Assembly: GCA_900547165.1 (NCBI GenBank)
Contig: URFZ01000001.1
Location: 62,001-126,000 of the forward strand
Direction: 5' to 3'
DNA from: an uncultured Eubacteriales bacterium
GTDB lineage: Bacteria > Bacillota > Clostridia > Oscillospirales > UBA644
DNA: 64,000 bases
Below the pieces are notes generated by a model that saw nothing but the letters and a program-made list of their open reading frames with translations, had not been told where the DNA came from and made no database searches. The translations under genes were made by a program, and so were the position numbers. Shown piece after piece: positions 42,573-51,527 of the stretch (positions within the stretch are counted from its first letter, which is position 1; each line of letters opens with the position of its first letter).

Positions 42573-42602
42573 ATTATAACATATATTATATATGCTTGTC
42601 AA
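42573..42602 (-). promoter_or_regulatory. S10 operon promoter, extended -10
   Basis: TTGACA (42602-42597), 18-nt spacer, TGT directly before TATAAT (42578-42573). Both hexamers are consensus and the TG adds an extended -10. The predicted start near 42566 gives a leader of about 390 nt. Confidence 0.85.
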
Positions 42603-42735
42603 GCCAAAAACTGCATTTTCTCAACTTTTTAGGTGAATTTTTTGTAACATTAAGCCTGTTTTCGGGCCGATTTTCATTTTTGTAACTTTTCAACAATCTT
42701 TTACGGTAAAATTCTACCCTGTAAACAAGACTTTT

Positions 42736-42991
42736 CGCACACACGGAACGGTGAAAACGCTCAAACAGAACTTTAAAACACGATTTTGAATATACTCAAT
42801 AAAACCACCCCAAAAGTAATTTCGCAGAAATTTTCAGTACACACGGTTCGGCGGAAATGTCAAAAAAAATGGTGTGTTTCCAAGACAGACACAAACAGAA
42901 TAGTACTCAACCTTAAAAGTAAGATTCAACTTTAAAAGTAAAAACAACACTCACCCAAAAAGTTCGGCACACGCGGCAAGGTGGGAACGTT
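42736..42991. repeat. Three degenerate repeats with ACACGG core
   Basis: Similar units start near 42736 (CACACGGAACGGTGAAAACG), 42838 (ACACGGTTCGGCGGAAATG) and 42967 (CACACGCGGCAAGGTGGGAA), each continuing into a TCAAA-like end. Spacings of about 100 and 130 nt differ, so this is not a tandem array. They may be binding sites or eroded copies of an element. Confidence 0.4.
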
Positions 42992-43002
42992 CAAATTAAA
43001 AA

Positions 43003-43035
43003 ATATATACGCACGCATACGCGCGCGTATATATA
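43003..43035. other. 33-nt perfectly alternating purine-pyrimidine tract
   Basis: Every base from 43003 to 43035 alternates purine and pyrimidine, with a CG/CA-rich centre between TATA-type ends. Such tracts can adopt left-handed Z-DNA or act as easily melted sites under negative supercoiling. Confidence 0.7.
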
Positions 43036-43149
43036 ATTAAGGTAGACAAGTTATTTTTTTGTCATGTATTGCCGTGCCGAAGCATTCCGACCGTCAATAC
43101 GAGAACAGAGACTTTTTTCAAAAATCCGTCAGGCGACAGGACGATATAC

Positions 43150-44655
43150 TCAACTCAAAGAGTCGATTCTGCCCGCGACAAAAAAGAACAATATCATCGC
43201 ATCAGCTATATCTACAGAGTCATCGGCGTTAAAATCACAAACATTCAATTGTTCTTCCGCGAGTTTTTGCCGCCCCGCAACGTGATAGAAAAGAAGCATT
43301 GCGTCCTCAATATCAACGCCTTTATCGCCGTTTATATCGCCTAAAATGATATCAATCTCTATGTCATCATTCGGATCCGAAGATTCGTATTCGGTATAAT
43401 CAAGGCATATCCACCCTGTCTTGCCGTCATATGAGATCTTGCCCCACACGCCGCTTATCTCCGTAACCTTAACGGTGGTTTCGTCACGGAGCGAACCTAT
43501 AACGTCGCCGGAAATCGGAGCGGAGCGAACTCTCAAAGTCGTACCAGCACAAGTAACAATGTATGTACCCGGGCAATAATCGACCGTCAGCGTAAGAGTT
43601 TTCGCCGCGGCTTTTCCGCCGGCGTTGCGTGCGGTAACATTTACAAGGTATGTTCCGCCGAGGGTAACTTCTATCGAAAGATTGTCTTCCGAAACGACAG
43701 TATTCAGAACTTCCAGACTCTCCACGGAGTTCTTGACCGTCACCGTTACAACATACTCAACATTCGCATCGGAAGAAAATTTCAAATTCAATTTATCAGA
43801 AAGTTTTACCTCCGATACATCGACAACGACAGAACACGTTGTCGGAGCAGTGCAAGTGGCATATTCAAGAGAAATCCAGCCTGTTATGTTTTTATAAGTG
43901 ATTTTGCCCCATGAACCGTTCACCTCGGTAACGTTCACAACGGTCCCGTTGTCAAGTTGCCCCACTATCGCTGCCGATGTGGAGGCGCTTGCTCTAACGT
44001 TAAGCGGGATATTCGACGTGTCTGACGTATGGACCGTATATACGCCCGGCAAAAAAGACGACGGAGTATCGGGAGTTTCGGTCGAACCGCTCGACTCTTT
44101 CAGCGCATAAGGCGCCGAATAAGTATAAGAGAATTTCGACTTCAATTCGGAAACGGTTTTTCTTCCCCATCTGATTTCACAGCCGCGGGAAACACCGACG
44201 CCGTTGGCGTCGCCGAAATAAACATATCCGTCTTTAATCGCAGTTACAAAGATGTAATGCTCGGAGCCGTAATAACCGGTATAAACAACAATGTCACCTG
44301 GTTTTATGGCATCAAAAGAATACGCTTTTGCTCTTTTTCTCGCTGATACGCCGTAAGCGTCATAAGCAAGTTTAAGAACAAAGCCCCAACATTGGATGGC
44401 ATTTTCAAAACTGTTGCAGCCGCAAGTTCCGTACCAACTGCAAGCGCTGTGATGCGTGCAGGGTTTATCCGTCCAACCGTCGGGATTGTTGGCTCCCGAA
44501 CCGTGATTCCAATACTTTCCGTTCGGGAACTTTTCCATAAGTTCGTCAACCGTCAGCAGTTTTGCTTTCGACGCCGCCTGAGAAACGACAATACCGGATG
44601 CAAGCGTAACGGTCATAATAAACGCCATAAGAAAGGCGAATATTCGTTTTCGCAT
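43150..44655 (-). CDS. Secreted Cys/His hydrolase with SH3 domains and dockerin
   Basis: A 501-residue exported protein. Signal peptide 1-28 (cleavage after SQAAS). Catalytic-looking domain about 32-175: Cys89 in NAIQCWGFVLKLAYD, His133 in GSEHYIFVTAI and Asp149 in YFGDANGVG, a pattern of NlpC/P60- or CHAP-like peptidoglycan amidases. Bacterial SH3 domains at about 195-265 and 360-425 (RASASTSAAIVGQLDNG, RVRSAPISGDVIGSL) flank a beta-sandwich domain. Residues 439-501 form a type I dockerin with two calcium loops (GDINGDKGVDIEDA, CDFNADDSVDIADA). So the enzyme is probably attached to a cohesin on the surface. ATG 44655 follows GGAGGTG. Confidence 0.87.
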   Translation of the reverse strand: MRKRIFAFLMAFIMTVTLASGIVVSQAASKAKLLTVDELMEKFPNGKYWNHGSGANNPDGWTDKPCTHHSACSWYGTCGCNSFENAIQCWGFVLKLAYDAYGVSARKRAKAYSFDAIKPGDIVVYTGYYGSEHYIFVTAIKDGYVYFGDANGVGVSRGCEIRWGRKTVSELKSKFSYTYSAPYALKESSGSTETPDTPSSFLPGVYTVHTSDTSNIPLNVRASASTSAAIVGQLDNGTVVNVTEVNGSWGKITYKNITGWISLEYATCTAPTTCSVVVDVSEVKLSDKLNLKFSSDANVEYVVTVTVKNSVESLEVLNTVVSEDNLSIEVTLGGTYLVNVTARNAGGKAAAKTLTLTVDYCPGTYIVTCAGTTLRVRSAPISGDVIGSLRDETTVKVTEISGVWGKISYDGKTGWICLDYTEYESSDPNDDIEIDIILGDINGDKGVDIEDAMLLFYHVAGRQKLAEEQLNVCDFNADDSVDIADAMILFFFVAGRIDSLS

Positions 44656-44911
44656 AAAATGCAACACCTCCTATTTTACCGTCCCCTCGGACGCCCCTTG
44701 CGTCTCGACAGTGCGACGTTACCCTCGGTTCATTGACTTCGGGCATAGAGAAGAATTATTCGTCGCGGGGTACGATATAAAACAGCCGTGCAAGCGTCTG
44801 AAACAAAAAAGTTTTCGACGCCGAGTTTTTAAAAGGCAGACCACAAAACCGCGCTTCTCCGACGCGCTCTGTTCATGGTTTCACGGTCATGCCGATTTAC
44901 ACGACATATGT

Positions 44912-44940
44912 ATTATATCACAAAAACCGCTCTGCGTCAA
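44912..44940 (-). promoter_or_regulatory. Promoter of the dockerin protein gene
   Basis: TTGACG (44940-44935), 17-nt spacer, TATAAT (44917-44912). Confidence 0.75.
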
Positions 44941-45051
44941 GCAAACGGGCGGCATTGGAGGATATTGTCAAATTTTAAAAAGAAAAATTTCTAATCACTG
45001 ACACGGATTACGACGCACAAAACCGCACGCTTCTAAAGTGCAAAAACTGTG

Positions 45052-45101
45052 CAAAAAGCCATAACGGCGGGAATCAGAAGCCGTCCTGATCCCCGCCGTT
45101 A
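45052..45101 (-). terminator. Terminator after the anti-sigma gene
   Basis: TAACGGCGGGGATCAG and CTGATTCCCGCCGTTA form a stem of about 15 bp (45101-45062, minus strand), then TGGCTTTTTGC. Confidence 0.85.
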
Positions 45102-45175
45102 GGCATTCTTCCCTCGAAATCGAAAGAATATTTCGTATGAAAGTTTTGAAAGTTGTTTTTAATATAAATGACTTG

Positions 45176-45970
45176 TCAATATTTCGAAACTTTGAGTCTT
45201 ACTATAACAAGCGCTTTCTGTGCGTCCCCGCTGCCGTCAAGAACAAAGTAATCGACAAGTTCGTCGCCGACTTCGCTTATAAGGTTTATCTGCGGCAGAT
45301 AGGTCGTAAACAGCATTATGTCGCCGTTGTTGGTTCTCGGCATATACACAGTCTTTTCGGCATTGTTCAGATTGTCGAGTCCCGCAACGGTCATAAAGCA
45401 GATATAACCGTATTCGTCGTTAACGTATCCGTCAACGGTCTTGCTGAGTATATCGAGAACACTCTGTTCCGAATAAGTTCCGTAATTCGGAATTTCCGAA
45501 CCGTCGGTGAGATATTTGATATAATTTTCGGTAATATAATCCGATTCGTTCTCCGTCGTCTGTTTTGACGATGCCTGTGCAGCTGCATCGGGAACATCTC
45601 TCGAAATATATTCACCGAGAGACTTCTGCCGTTGTTCCAAAGAGAATGCGCTGAACACGACAGCAAAAACTATAAGCAGACAGGCGGCAATGGGCGCCGC
45701 GACACGCATAACGCGGTTGAACGGGATAACGGTTTTCTTCTTTTCCGGCAGAGCCGATATACGCGCCATAACCGACGAGGTGAAGTCTTCGTCGAGTTTC
45801 GGACTGCGGTCGCGAAGCGTTTCTTTTATAAATTTTGCGTTTTCATATTCGCGGCAACAATTTTCACATTCCGAAAGATGCAGGAAAAACGCGCTTCTGA
45901 CATCTTCCGACGCAGAATTATCAAGTATTTTGTCGATACAACCGTCAAAATCTTCACATCTGAATTTCAT
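45176..45970 (-). CDS. Anti-sigma factor with zinc-finger domain
   Basis: A 264-residue single-pass membrane protein. The N-terminal zinc-binding anti-sigma domain has HLSECENCCREYE (HxxxCxxC) and an upstream cysteine in DGCIDKIL. One membrane helix (AAPIAACLLIVFAVVFSAFSL, about 91-111) leads to an external domain of about 150 residues ending in VRLKVSKY. Such proteins hold the partner sigma factor inactive until a signal outside triggers release. The sigma gene lies 62 nt upstream. The signal and any site-1 protease are unknown. Confidence 0.88.
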   Translation of the reverse strand: MKFRCEDFDGCIDKILDNSASEDVRSAFFLHLSECENCCREYENAKFIKETLRDRSPKLDEDFTSSVMARISALPEKKKTVIPFNRVMRVAAPIAACLLIVFAVVFSAFSLEQRQKSLGEYISRDVPDAAAQASSKQTTENESDYITENYIKYLTDGSEIPNYGTYSEQSVLDILSKTVDGYVNDEYGYICFMTVAGLDNLNNAEKTVYMPRTNNGDIMLFTTYLPQINLISEVGDELVDYFVLDGSGDAQKALVIVRLKVSKY

Positions 45971-46032
45971 ATGTTTTTTCCCCTTTCTTTCGTTCTCATT
46001 ATTTTAGACGAAGCAAATCGTTAAAAGTTCCG

Positions 46033-46581
46033 TCATTCCGATAATTTTTTTCGCAAACTTTCACGCGCTCTGTTTATACGGGATTTGACAGTGCCTTCTC
46101 TGACGCCCGTCATCTTTGATATTTGCTCATAACTGAATCCGTGAACGTCTCTGAGTTCAATCATTTTTCTCTGTTCTTCGGGCAATTCCGCAAGAGCCGC
46201 AAATATTTTTTTACGCAGAGAGGTTCTTTCAAACGCTTTTTCGGGCTGCGTTTCTTCTGCGGCTCTCAAATTCCGCATTTCCGAATCGTCTTCATCAAAA
46301 AGGCTTTTCGAGTCGGGCGTTTTTCCGCTCTTCCGACAAAAATCAAGAGCCGTATTGTAAGCGATTCTGTAAAGCCACGTCGAAACGGAGCTTGTGCCGT
46401 TAAAGGAAGCGATCGACGTATATGCTTTAACAAAAGTGTCCTGTGCAAGATCTCTTGCGTCCTCTTCATTCCGAACAACGGAAACAATAACGCGGAACAC
46501 GTTTTCCTGGTTGTCACGGACAAGCCGTTCAAAGGCGTCGTGATCTCCGTGTCTCAATTTTTTTAACTCTTCGCCGGTCAA
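46033..46581 (-). CDS. ECF sigma factor (SigW/RpoE-like)
   Basis: A 182-residue protein with region 2 (about 18-85: FERLVRDNQENVFRVIVSV, ARDLAQDTFVKAYTSIASF, WLYRIAYNTALDFCRKS) and region 4 (about 130-180: RKMIELRDVHGFSYEQISKMTGVREGTVKSRINRAR). I set the start at TTG 46581, eight nt after GGAGG; the GTG nine nt upstream overlaps the ribosome-binding site. Partner of the zinc-finger anti-sigma factor. Lies 69 nt after dus, whose transcript may read into it. Confidence 0.93.
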   Translation of the reverse strand: MTGEELKKLRHGDHDAFERLVRDNQENVFRVIVSVVRNEEDARDLAQDTFVKAYTSIASFNGTSSVSTWLYRIAYNTALDFCRKSGKTPDSKSLFDEDDSEMRNLRAAEETQPEKAFERTSLRKKIFAALAELPEEQRKMIELRDVHGFSYEQISKMTGVREGTVKSRINRARESLRKKLSE

Positions 46582-46650
46582 GTCCGTCACCTCCGTTCGG
46601 CATTGTTTTTTTGATTAACTGCATATTTATATTGCACCCGTCGGTGCTTG

Positions 46651-47592
46651 TTACCGTTCATTCATAAAATCGGTAAGCAAATTTTCGACTTCATTAAAAG
46701 TCTTTGCCGAGAATACGGCATTTTTGATTTTTGCGGCGCCGTGCATACCTTTCAGATAATACGCAAGATGTTTGCGCGCTTCGGGAATAGCGACTTTTTC
46801 ACCCTTTATCAGGCACATATCACGAACTTGTTCCAAAGCCACGGTCAACCGCGTTTTTTCGTCAAATTCGGAATAGCTGCCGCTCTGTATATAACTTTTT
46901 ATCTGTTCGAATATAAAAGGATTGCCAAGCGCTCCCCTGCCGACGGCGATACCGTCAACCCCCGTTTGCTCATACATATTTTTCGCATCTTCGGGGCTGA
47001 ACACATCTCCGTTTCCGAAAACAGGAACAGATACTGCGGACGTTACCGCGCGGATGATATTCCAATCGGCTTTTCCCGAATAAAGTTGTGCTTTCGTTCT
47101 GCCGTGAACTGTAATGCTTTTTGCTCCCGCTTCTTCGCACATGACACCGAACTCTACGGCATTTATATGCTTTTCGTCATATCCCGAACGGAATTTGACG
47201 CTGACGGGAAGTTCGGTTGCGGAAACTACCGCACGAATAACGCTTTCCGCCTTTTTCAAATCTTTCATAAGAGCGCAGCCGTCTCCGTTGTTGACTATTT
47301 TCGGCATAGGGCAGCCCATATTTATGTCTATTCCCGCAGGCGACAGTTTTGAAACTTCCTTTGCCGCAAAAGCCATTATTTCCGGCTCCGAACCGAATAT
47401 CTGGACAAGAACAGGCTGTTCGAAAGGTTCAAAAGCGAGCAATGTTGCCGTTTTTTTATCCGAATAAAAAAGCCCTTTTGCACTCACCATTTCGGTGGTT
47501 ACGATATCCGCGCCGAAACGTTTGCAAACACGACGGAACGAGCCGTCCGAAAAACCCGCAAGCGGAGCAAGCGCCGTTTTGAAAATTGACAT
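46651..47592 (-). CDS. dus: tRNA-dihydrouridine synthase (DusB-like)
   Basis: A 313-residue FMN-dependent TIM-barrel enzyme reducing uridines in the tRNA D-loop. Seen: LAPLAGFSDGSFRRVCKRFGA, INMGCPMPKIVNNGDGCALM with the catalytic cysteine, and TVHGRTKAQLYSGKADW. ATG 47592 is fixed by the conserved SIFKTALAPLAG start; the open frame runs upstream into the divergent gene. Its ribosome-binding site (GAAGGG) is distant. In Bacillus dusB lies elsewhere, so the link to the sigma gene may be only positional. Confidence 0.95.
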   Translation of the reverse strand: MSIFKTALAPLAGFSDGSFRRVCKRFGADIVTTEMVSAKGLFYSDKKTATLLAFEPFEQPVLVQIFGSEPEIMAFAAKEVSKLSPAGIDINMGCPMPKIVNNGDGCALMKDLKKAESVIRAVVSATELPVSVKFRSGYDEKHINAVEFGVMCEEAGAKSITVHGRTKAQLYSGKADWNIIRAVTSAVSVPVFGNGDVFSPEDAKNMYEQTGVDGIAVGRGALGNPFIFEQIKSYIQSGSYSEFDEKTRLTVALEQVRDMCLIKGEKVAIPEARKHLAYYLKGMHGAAKIKNAVFSAKTFNEVENLLTDFMNER

Positions 47593-47656
47593 AGCCGAAA
47601 TAACCCTTCGGAAAAATTTTTCAGAATATATTTTTTCACGTTTTGAGAATTTTCTA

Positions 47657-47685
47657 TTGACATTTATCGCAGTGTGTGATATAAT
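47657..47685 (+). promoter_or_regulatory. Promoter of the SLOG protein gene
   Basis: TTGACA (47657-47662), 17-nt spacer, TATAAT (47680-47685): exact consensus. Confidence 0.85.
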
Positions 47686-47716
47686 ACATTCGCAATAAAG
47701 TGAAAGGAGGATCCCG

Positions 47717-48331
47717 ATGCTGTTCGGAAAGGGATATGAAGAACCCGAAAAAAAGGTCTTCGACAAATCAAAAATACTGCGTCTCGGAACAGAGGGGAAA
47801 TGGTGCACGTTCACAGGGCATCGTCCGACAAAGCTCGGAATCAAGAGCGAAAGGGATCACCTTTGCGAGGATATAAAGCTCGGGCTTAAACGCGAGATAG
47901 CGATAGCCTGCGAACTCGGTTACAGAAACTTTATAACAGGCATGGCACTCGGAGCCGACACATGGGCGGCGCAGGAAGTGCTGCGTTTCCGCTATATTTA
48001 CGGATTACGTAACGAAACGCTGAAATTGTTTGCCGCCGTGCCGTTTGACGGACAGGAGTTGCAATGGACCATGGCGCAGCAGCAACGATACCAACAGATA
48101 CTTGCAAACTGCGACGGCGTTTTCTATATAAGTTCCTCGGGCAACGCGGGAGCATATATGGCACGAAACATTTATATGACCGACCACGCAACGCGCCTTA
48201 TCGCCGTCAGCAACGGTTCCGCGGGAGGAACTCTGCGAACGATAAACGCGGCAATAGAACGGGGAATGGAGATACGGATAATCAACTGTCTGAAAGACAG
48301 GATAATGTCTACAACCACTCTTGACTACTGA
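47717..48331 (+). CDS. SLOG-family protein (DUF1273/YpsA-like)
   Basis: A 204-residue Rossmann-like protein. CTFTGHRPTKLG and ITGMALGADTWAAQ are the nucleotide-ligand loops of the SLOG superfamily, with NIYMTDHATRLIAVSNGSAGGT near the C-terminus. YpsA proteins have been linked to cell division and genetic instability; SLOG domains often bind nucleotide signals. AAAGGAGG precedes ATG 47717. It is divergent from dus and convergent with the FtsX permease gene, whose stop is 10 nt away. Confidence 0.85.
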   Translation: MLFGKGYEEPEKKVFDKSKILRLGTEGKWCTFTGHRPTKLGIKSERDHLCEDIKLGLKREIAIACELGYRNFITGMALGADTWAAQEVLRFRYIYGLRNETLKLFAAVPFDGQELQWTMAQQQRYQQILANCDGVFYISSSGNAGAYMARNIYMTDHATRLIAVSNGSAGGTLRTINAAIERGMEIRIINCLKDRIMSTTTLDY

Positions 48332-48341
48332 CTTTTCCGTG

Positions 48342-51300
48342 TTATTCAACCGATTTCAAGGACTCGACCATATCTATGTTTTTGAGACGGAAGTGCATGA
48401 CCAACGCGACAATGACGGAGAAAACGATAGTCATTGCAAAAGCGAACAGATAACTTATCGGATGTATCTGCCTGCCGAACATAACGGCATCGACCTCGGC
48501 GGTCACGATTATGAACCGATGCAAAAATATCCCGAGAACAAGTCCGAGTCCGCTGCCGAGCAATGTCAAAACGACGTTTTCGCGGTAGACGTAACCCGCG
48601 ACCTCTTTATCTGTGAACCCGAGAACTTTTATGGTCGCTATCTCCCGAGTGCGTTCGGTAATGTTTATATTGGTAAGATTGTAAAGAACAATAAACGCCA
48701 ACAGGCTTGCGCAAACGATGATAAGAATAACGACGGATATCAGACCTTTAAGCACTTTGTTGAAGTGATCTCTCATATCGAAGAATTTCGAAAGTCCGAG
48801 AACATTATCCGTTCCGATTATCTCGGAACAGGTCGCCTCTATATCAGTTCCATCACGGAATATTCCCCAAACGGTCTCATATTCGGGTCTTCTTCCCACC
48901 GCGGCCTCATACTGTTCGGGCGTTGCGTAAACATAACTGTACAGATAATTTTCCGTTATACCGCCGACCGTGAACTCATATGTATTCATTCCGTCGGGGC
49001 AAACGGATATCTTATCTCCGACAGAGATACCGAATTTATAAGACAGTTTTTCGGTGATAACAACGCCGTCCGCAGACGGGAAATCAATCTGTTTATGTGT
49101 GATACGGTCTCGGAACACGATAAAATCATTCAGTTTTTCGGAATTCTCGGGAACGACCAAATATATTCCGAAAGACGCATCGTCGGTTTTCAAGTCTGCG
49201 CTCTGCTGATAAACATAAATATCTTCGCCGAGGTCATCGGCAAGCGTCTTGTTCAGAGCAGTATCTTCATCGGAAGATGAAGGGTTTGAGGTTTTTATGA
49301 CAACGTCATATTTCTGAATCTCATCGAACTGTTTGGGCAGAATATCTCCTATCGAGTCGCGAAGACCGAAGCCCGTAAGCAACAGCGCCGTACAGCCCGA
49401 AATGCCTATCAGCGTCATAAAAAATCTTTTTTTGTATCTTATCAGATTCCTTGCGGAAACCTTGTGGGAGAAAGACAATCTCTTCCATATCGGTGTTATC
49501 CGTTCAAGGAATACTTTTTTGCCGCTTGTGGGCGGTTTCGGACGCATAAGTTGCGCGGGAACACTTGAAAGTGCAGCAAAACACGCCCAAAACGTAGTTA
49601 CACACATACACAAAACGGCAACGGAAGAAGCCAGAACCGCATATTTGACGTTGAATTCAAGAACGACGGAAAATTCGTCGTACATCATCGTGTAAGTTTT
49701 TATTATAACGGTCGGGAATATCCAATATCCGAACAAAACTCCGACAATCGAACCGCTGAGACTCGAAAGTCCCGCATACACAAGATACTTCCCCGCAATC
49801 GCGACCTTGCCGTAACCGAGCGCTTTCAGAACGCCTATCTGAACTCTGCGTTCCTCAACCATTCGGGTCATTGTTGTTAAGCACACAAGCCCCGCAACGA
49901 TAACAAAAAATACGGGAAAAACGCCCGAAATCGCGTCTATTTTATCAGAATTGTCGCTGAAACCCGAATATCCCGTATTATCGGTTCTCGAATATACATA
50001 ATATGTAGGGCGTTCAAGTTTTTCGAGGTCTGCCCTGCCCTCGTCGATTTTTTTCTGCGCATCGTTAATTTCATTGTCGGCATCGGCTTTCGACTTTTCA
50101 TACTCTGCGCGGGCGGAAGCCATATCCGCATCGCCTTTTTTAATACTCTTTTTTGCGGCTGCAAGTTCCGCAGCCGAATTATCAAGACTTGCTTTTGCGG
50201 AAGCAAGTCTTTTTTCCGCGGCGTCAAGTTCGGCATATCCGCCGTCTATTCCCGCTTTCATTTCGGCAAGTTTTTTTCCCGCCTCGGAAAGTTGCTGTCC
50301 GAACACGTCGAGTTCCGCTTTTTTGTTTTCATACTCCGCACGGTATGCGGGAGCGTCGGGTGAACCCGCGTCTTCAAGAGATTCAACGTATTTCAAAAGT
50401 TTCTCAAGAGAGGCAAGCGAAGCCTGATAAGAAGAAACGGAAGCGTCATATTCCGATTTTTTTGCTTTATATACGTCATTCAGTGCTTCGAGCTTTTCCA
50501 CAGTTGCGGGCTTCGCCGTCACAAAATCATTATAAGATTTTTCATATTGCGCCAGCGCGGAATTGTACTTTTTCAAACCGTCCGAATAAGATTTTTTTGC
50601 AGAAGCGAGTTTGGTTTCGCCCTGCTCTATTTCTGCAAGAGCTGCCGCAAGTTTTTCCTCCGCTTCGGCTTTCTTGTCGTCAAGTTCTTGTTGCGAATCG
50701 TTTATTTTTTTCGAATATTCCTCGTAAATGCTTTCATAGCGAACGCCCTCGCGCTCGGAAGCGAACTCTTCCACGCGGTCCTGTGCGGCAGCGACAAGCG
50801 ACTTGTATTCGTCACCGTAACAAACGAGTTCTTTCGCACCCTTTACAATTGCGACTATCTCAAAATAATATTCACTGTCAAAAGCAGATGAAGGAACGCA
50901 AACAAATCCGTCCAAAGAACCGTTTCCGATATTCGTGTTTCCCCTTTCGAAAGAAAGATATATCGGGCTTCTGATATATCCGGTAACAGTAAGCGTTTTT
51001 GGTGTCAGCGCATCCGTAACAGTCTCGGAATTTTCGGAAGAAACGGCAATTTTATCGCCTATTTCAATTTTGGAAGAAAGTCTTGAATCGACCGCACACT
51101 CGTCGCTTTTTTCGGGGAATGTACCCTCTGTAAGAAGAAACGAGTCTATGCTTCCGGCATCTTTTTCAAAAACGCGGAGGGACAACTGACCCACATCGGA
51201 ATCAAAAAGCGCATCCGTTGTATGCGTTGCCTCAACTTCCGACAACTCGCCGTATTTTCGGAGTTCGACGACGTCTTCTTCCGTAAAACCGACGGTCGAA

Positions 51301-51488
51301 ACAAGACGCAGATCATAAAAATTCAGACCGTCATAATATGCGTCCGCAGATTTTTTCATGACACGGCTTGAAACCTTGAGCCCGGCAAAAAGCCCGACGC
51401 CCAAGGCGACTATCGCAAATATTGAAATAAACCTGTTGAAGGTGTTTTTTATTTCTTTAAAGAAATCCTTAAAAAGTACCGAACTCAT
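48342..51488 (-). CDS. Large FtsX-type ABC permease with coiled-coil insertion
   Basis: A 1048-residue permease. N-terminal helix (FISIFAIVALGVGLFAGLK), a large external region containing MacB-like core (about 45-260), a long coiled coil of about 230 residues rich in Ala, Lys and Glu (260-490), then helices and two FtsX domains (about 520-650 and 935-1045), with a second external core between. This type exports or extracts substrates mechanically, with the ATPase on the inside. The ATPase gene lies 39 nt upstream. Substrate unknown; the coiled coil suggests reach through the wall. Last gene of an 11-gene run. Confidence 0.92.
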   Translation of the reverse strand: MSSVLFKDFFKEIKNTFNRFISIFAIVALGVGLFAGLKVSSRVMKKSADAYYDGLNFYDLRLVSTVGFTEEDVVELRKYGELSEVEATHTTDALFDSDVGQLSLRVFEKDAGSIDSFLLTEGTFPEKSDECAVDSRLSSKIEIGDKIAVSSENSETVTDALTPKTLTVTGYIRSPIYLSFERGNTNIGNGSLDGFVCVPSSAFDSEYYFEIVAIVKGAKELVCYGDEYKSLVAAAQDRVEEFASEREGVRYESIYEEYSKKINDSQQELDDKKAEAEEKLAAALAEIEQGETKLASAKKSYSDGLKKYNSALAQYEKSYNDFVTAKPATVEKLEALNDVYKAKKSEYDASVSSYQASLASLEKLLKYVESLEDAGSPDAPAYRAEYENKKAELDVFGQQLSEAGKKLAEMKAGIDGGYAELDAAEKRLASAKASLDNSAAELAAAKKSIKKGDADMASARAEYEKSKADADNEINDAQKKIDEGRADLEKLERPTYYVYSRTDNTGYSGFSDNSDKIDAISGVFPVFFVIVAGLVCLTTMTRMVEERRVQIGVLKALGYGKVAIAGKYLVYAGLSSLSGSIVGVLFGYWIFPTVIIKTYTMMYDEFSVVLEFNVKYAVLASSVAVLCMCVTTFWACFAALSSVPAQLMRPKPPTSGKKVFLERITPIWKRLSFSHKVSARNLIRYKKRFFMTLIGISGCTALLLTGFGLRDSIGDILPKQFDEIQKYDVVIKTSNPSSSDEDTALNKTLADDLGEDIYVYQQSADLKTDDASFGIYLVVPENSEKLNDFIVFRDRITHKQIDFPSADGVVITEKLSYKFGISVGDKISVCPDGMNTYEFTVGGITENYLYSYVYATPEQYEAAVGRRPEYETVWGIFRDGTDIEATCSEIIGTDNVLGLSKFFDMRDHFNKVLKGLISVVILIIVCASLLAFIVLYNLTNINITERTREIATIKVLGFTDKEVAGYVYRENVVLTLLGSGLGLVLGIFLHRFIIVTAEVDAVMFGRQIHPISYLFAFAMTIVFSVIVALVMHFRLKNIDMVESLKSVE

Positions 51489-51527
51489 TTTTCCTGTTTT
51501 TTCAATCGAAATTATTTTGGGCAGAAA

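Larger units (their letters stand above)
42603..43149. other. AT-rich non-coding stretch between the dockerin gene and the S10 promoter
   Basis: No frame with a ribosome-binding site or family resemblance is seen in these 547 nt. The stretch is markedly more A-rich than its surroundings. It holds three degenerate copies of an ACACGG-containing unit, short direct repeats CAACYTTAAAAGTAA at 42909 and 42927, and an alternating purine-pyrimidine tract. Confidence 0.6.
44656..45175. other. Intergenic region ahead of the dockerin gene
   Basis: 520 nt with no gene I can support. It contains the dockerin-gene promoter and the terminator of the second sigma/anti-sigma unit. The leader between promoter and ATG is about 250 nt and includes inverted CGACG/CGTCG repeats, which may fold, but no known riboswitch is recognised. 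Confidence 0.5.

Noticed and set aside
42237..43149. Missing tuf/fusA/rpsG/rpsL genes upstream of rpsJ as evidence of rearrangement
   Set aside because: Separate str and S10 operons are common in Clostridia, so this is not unusual in itself.
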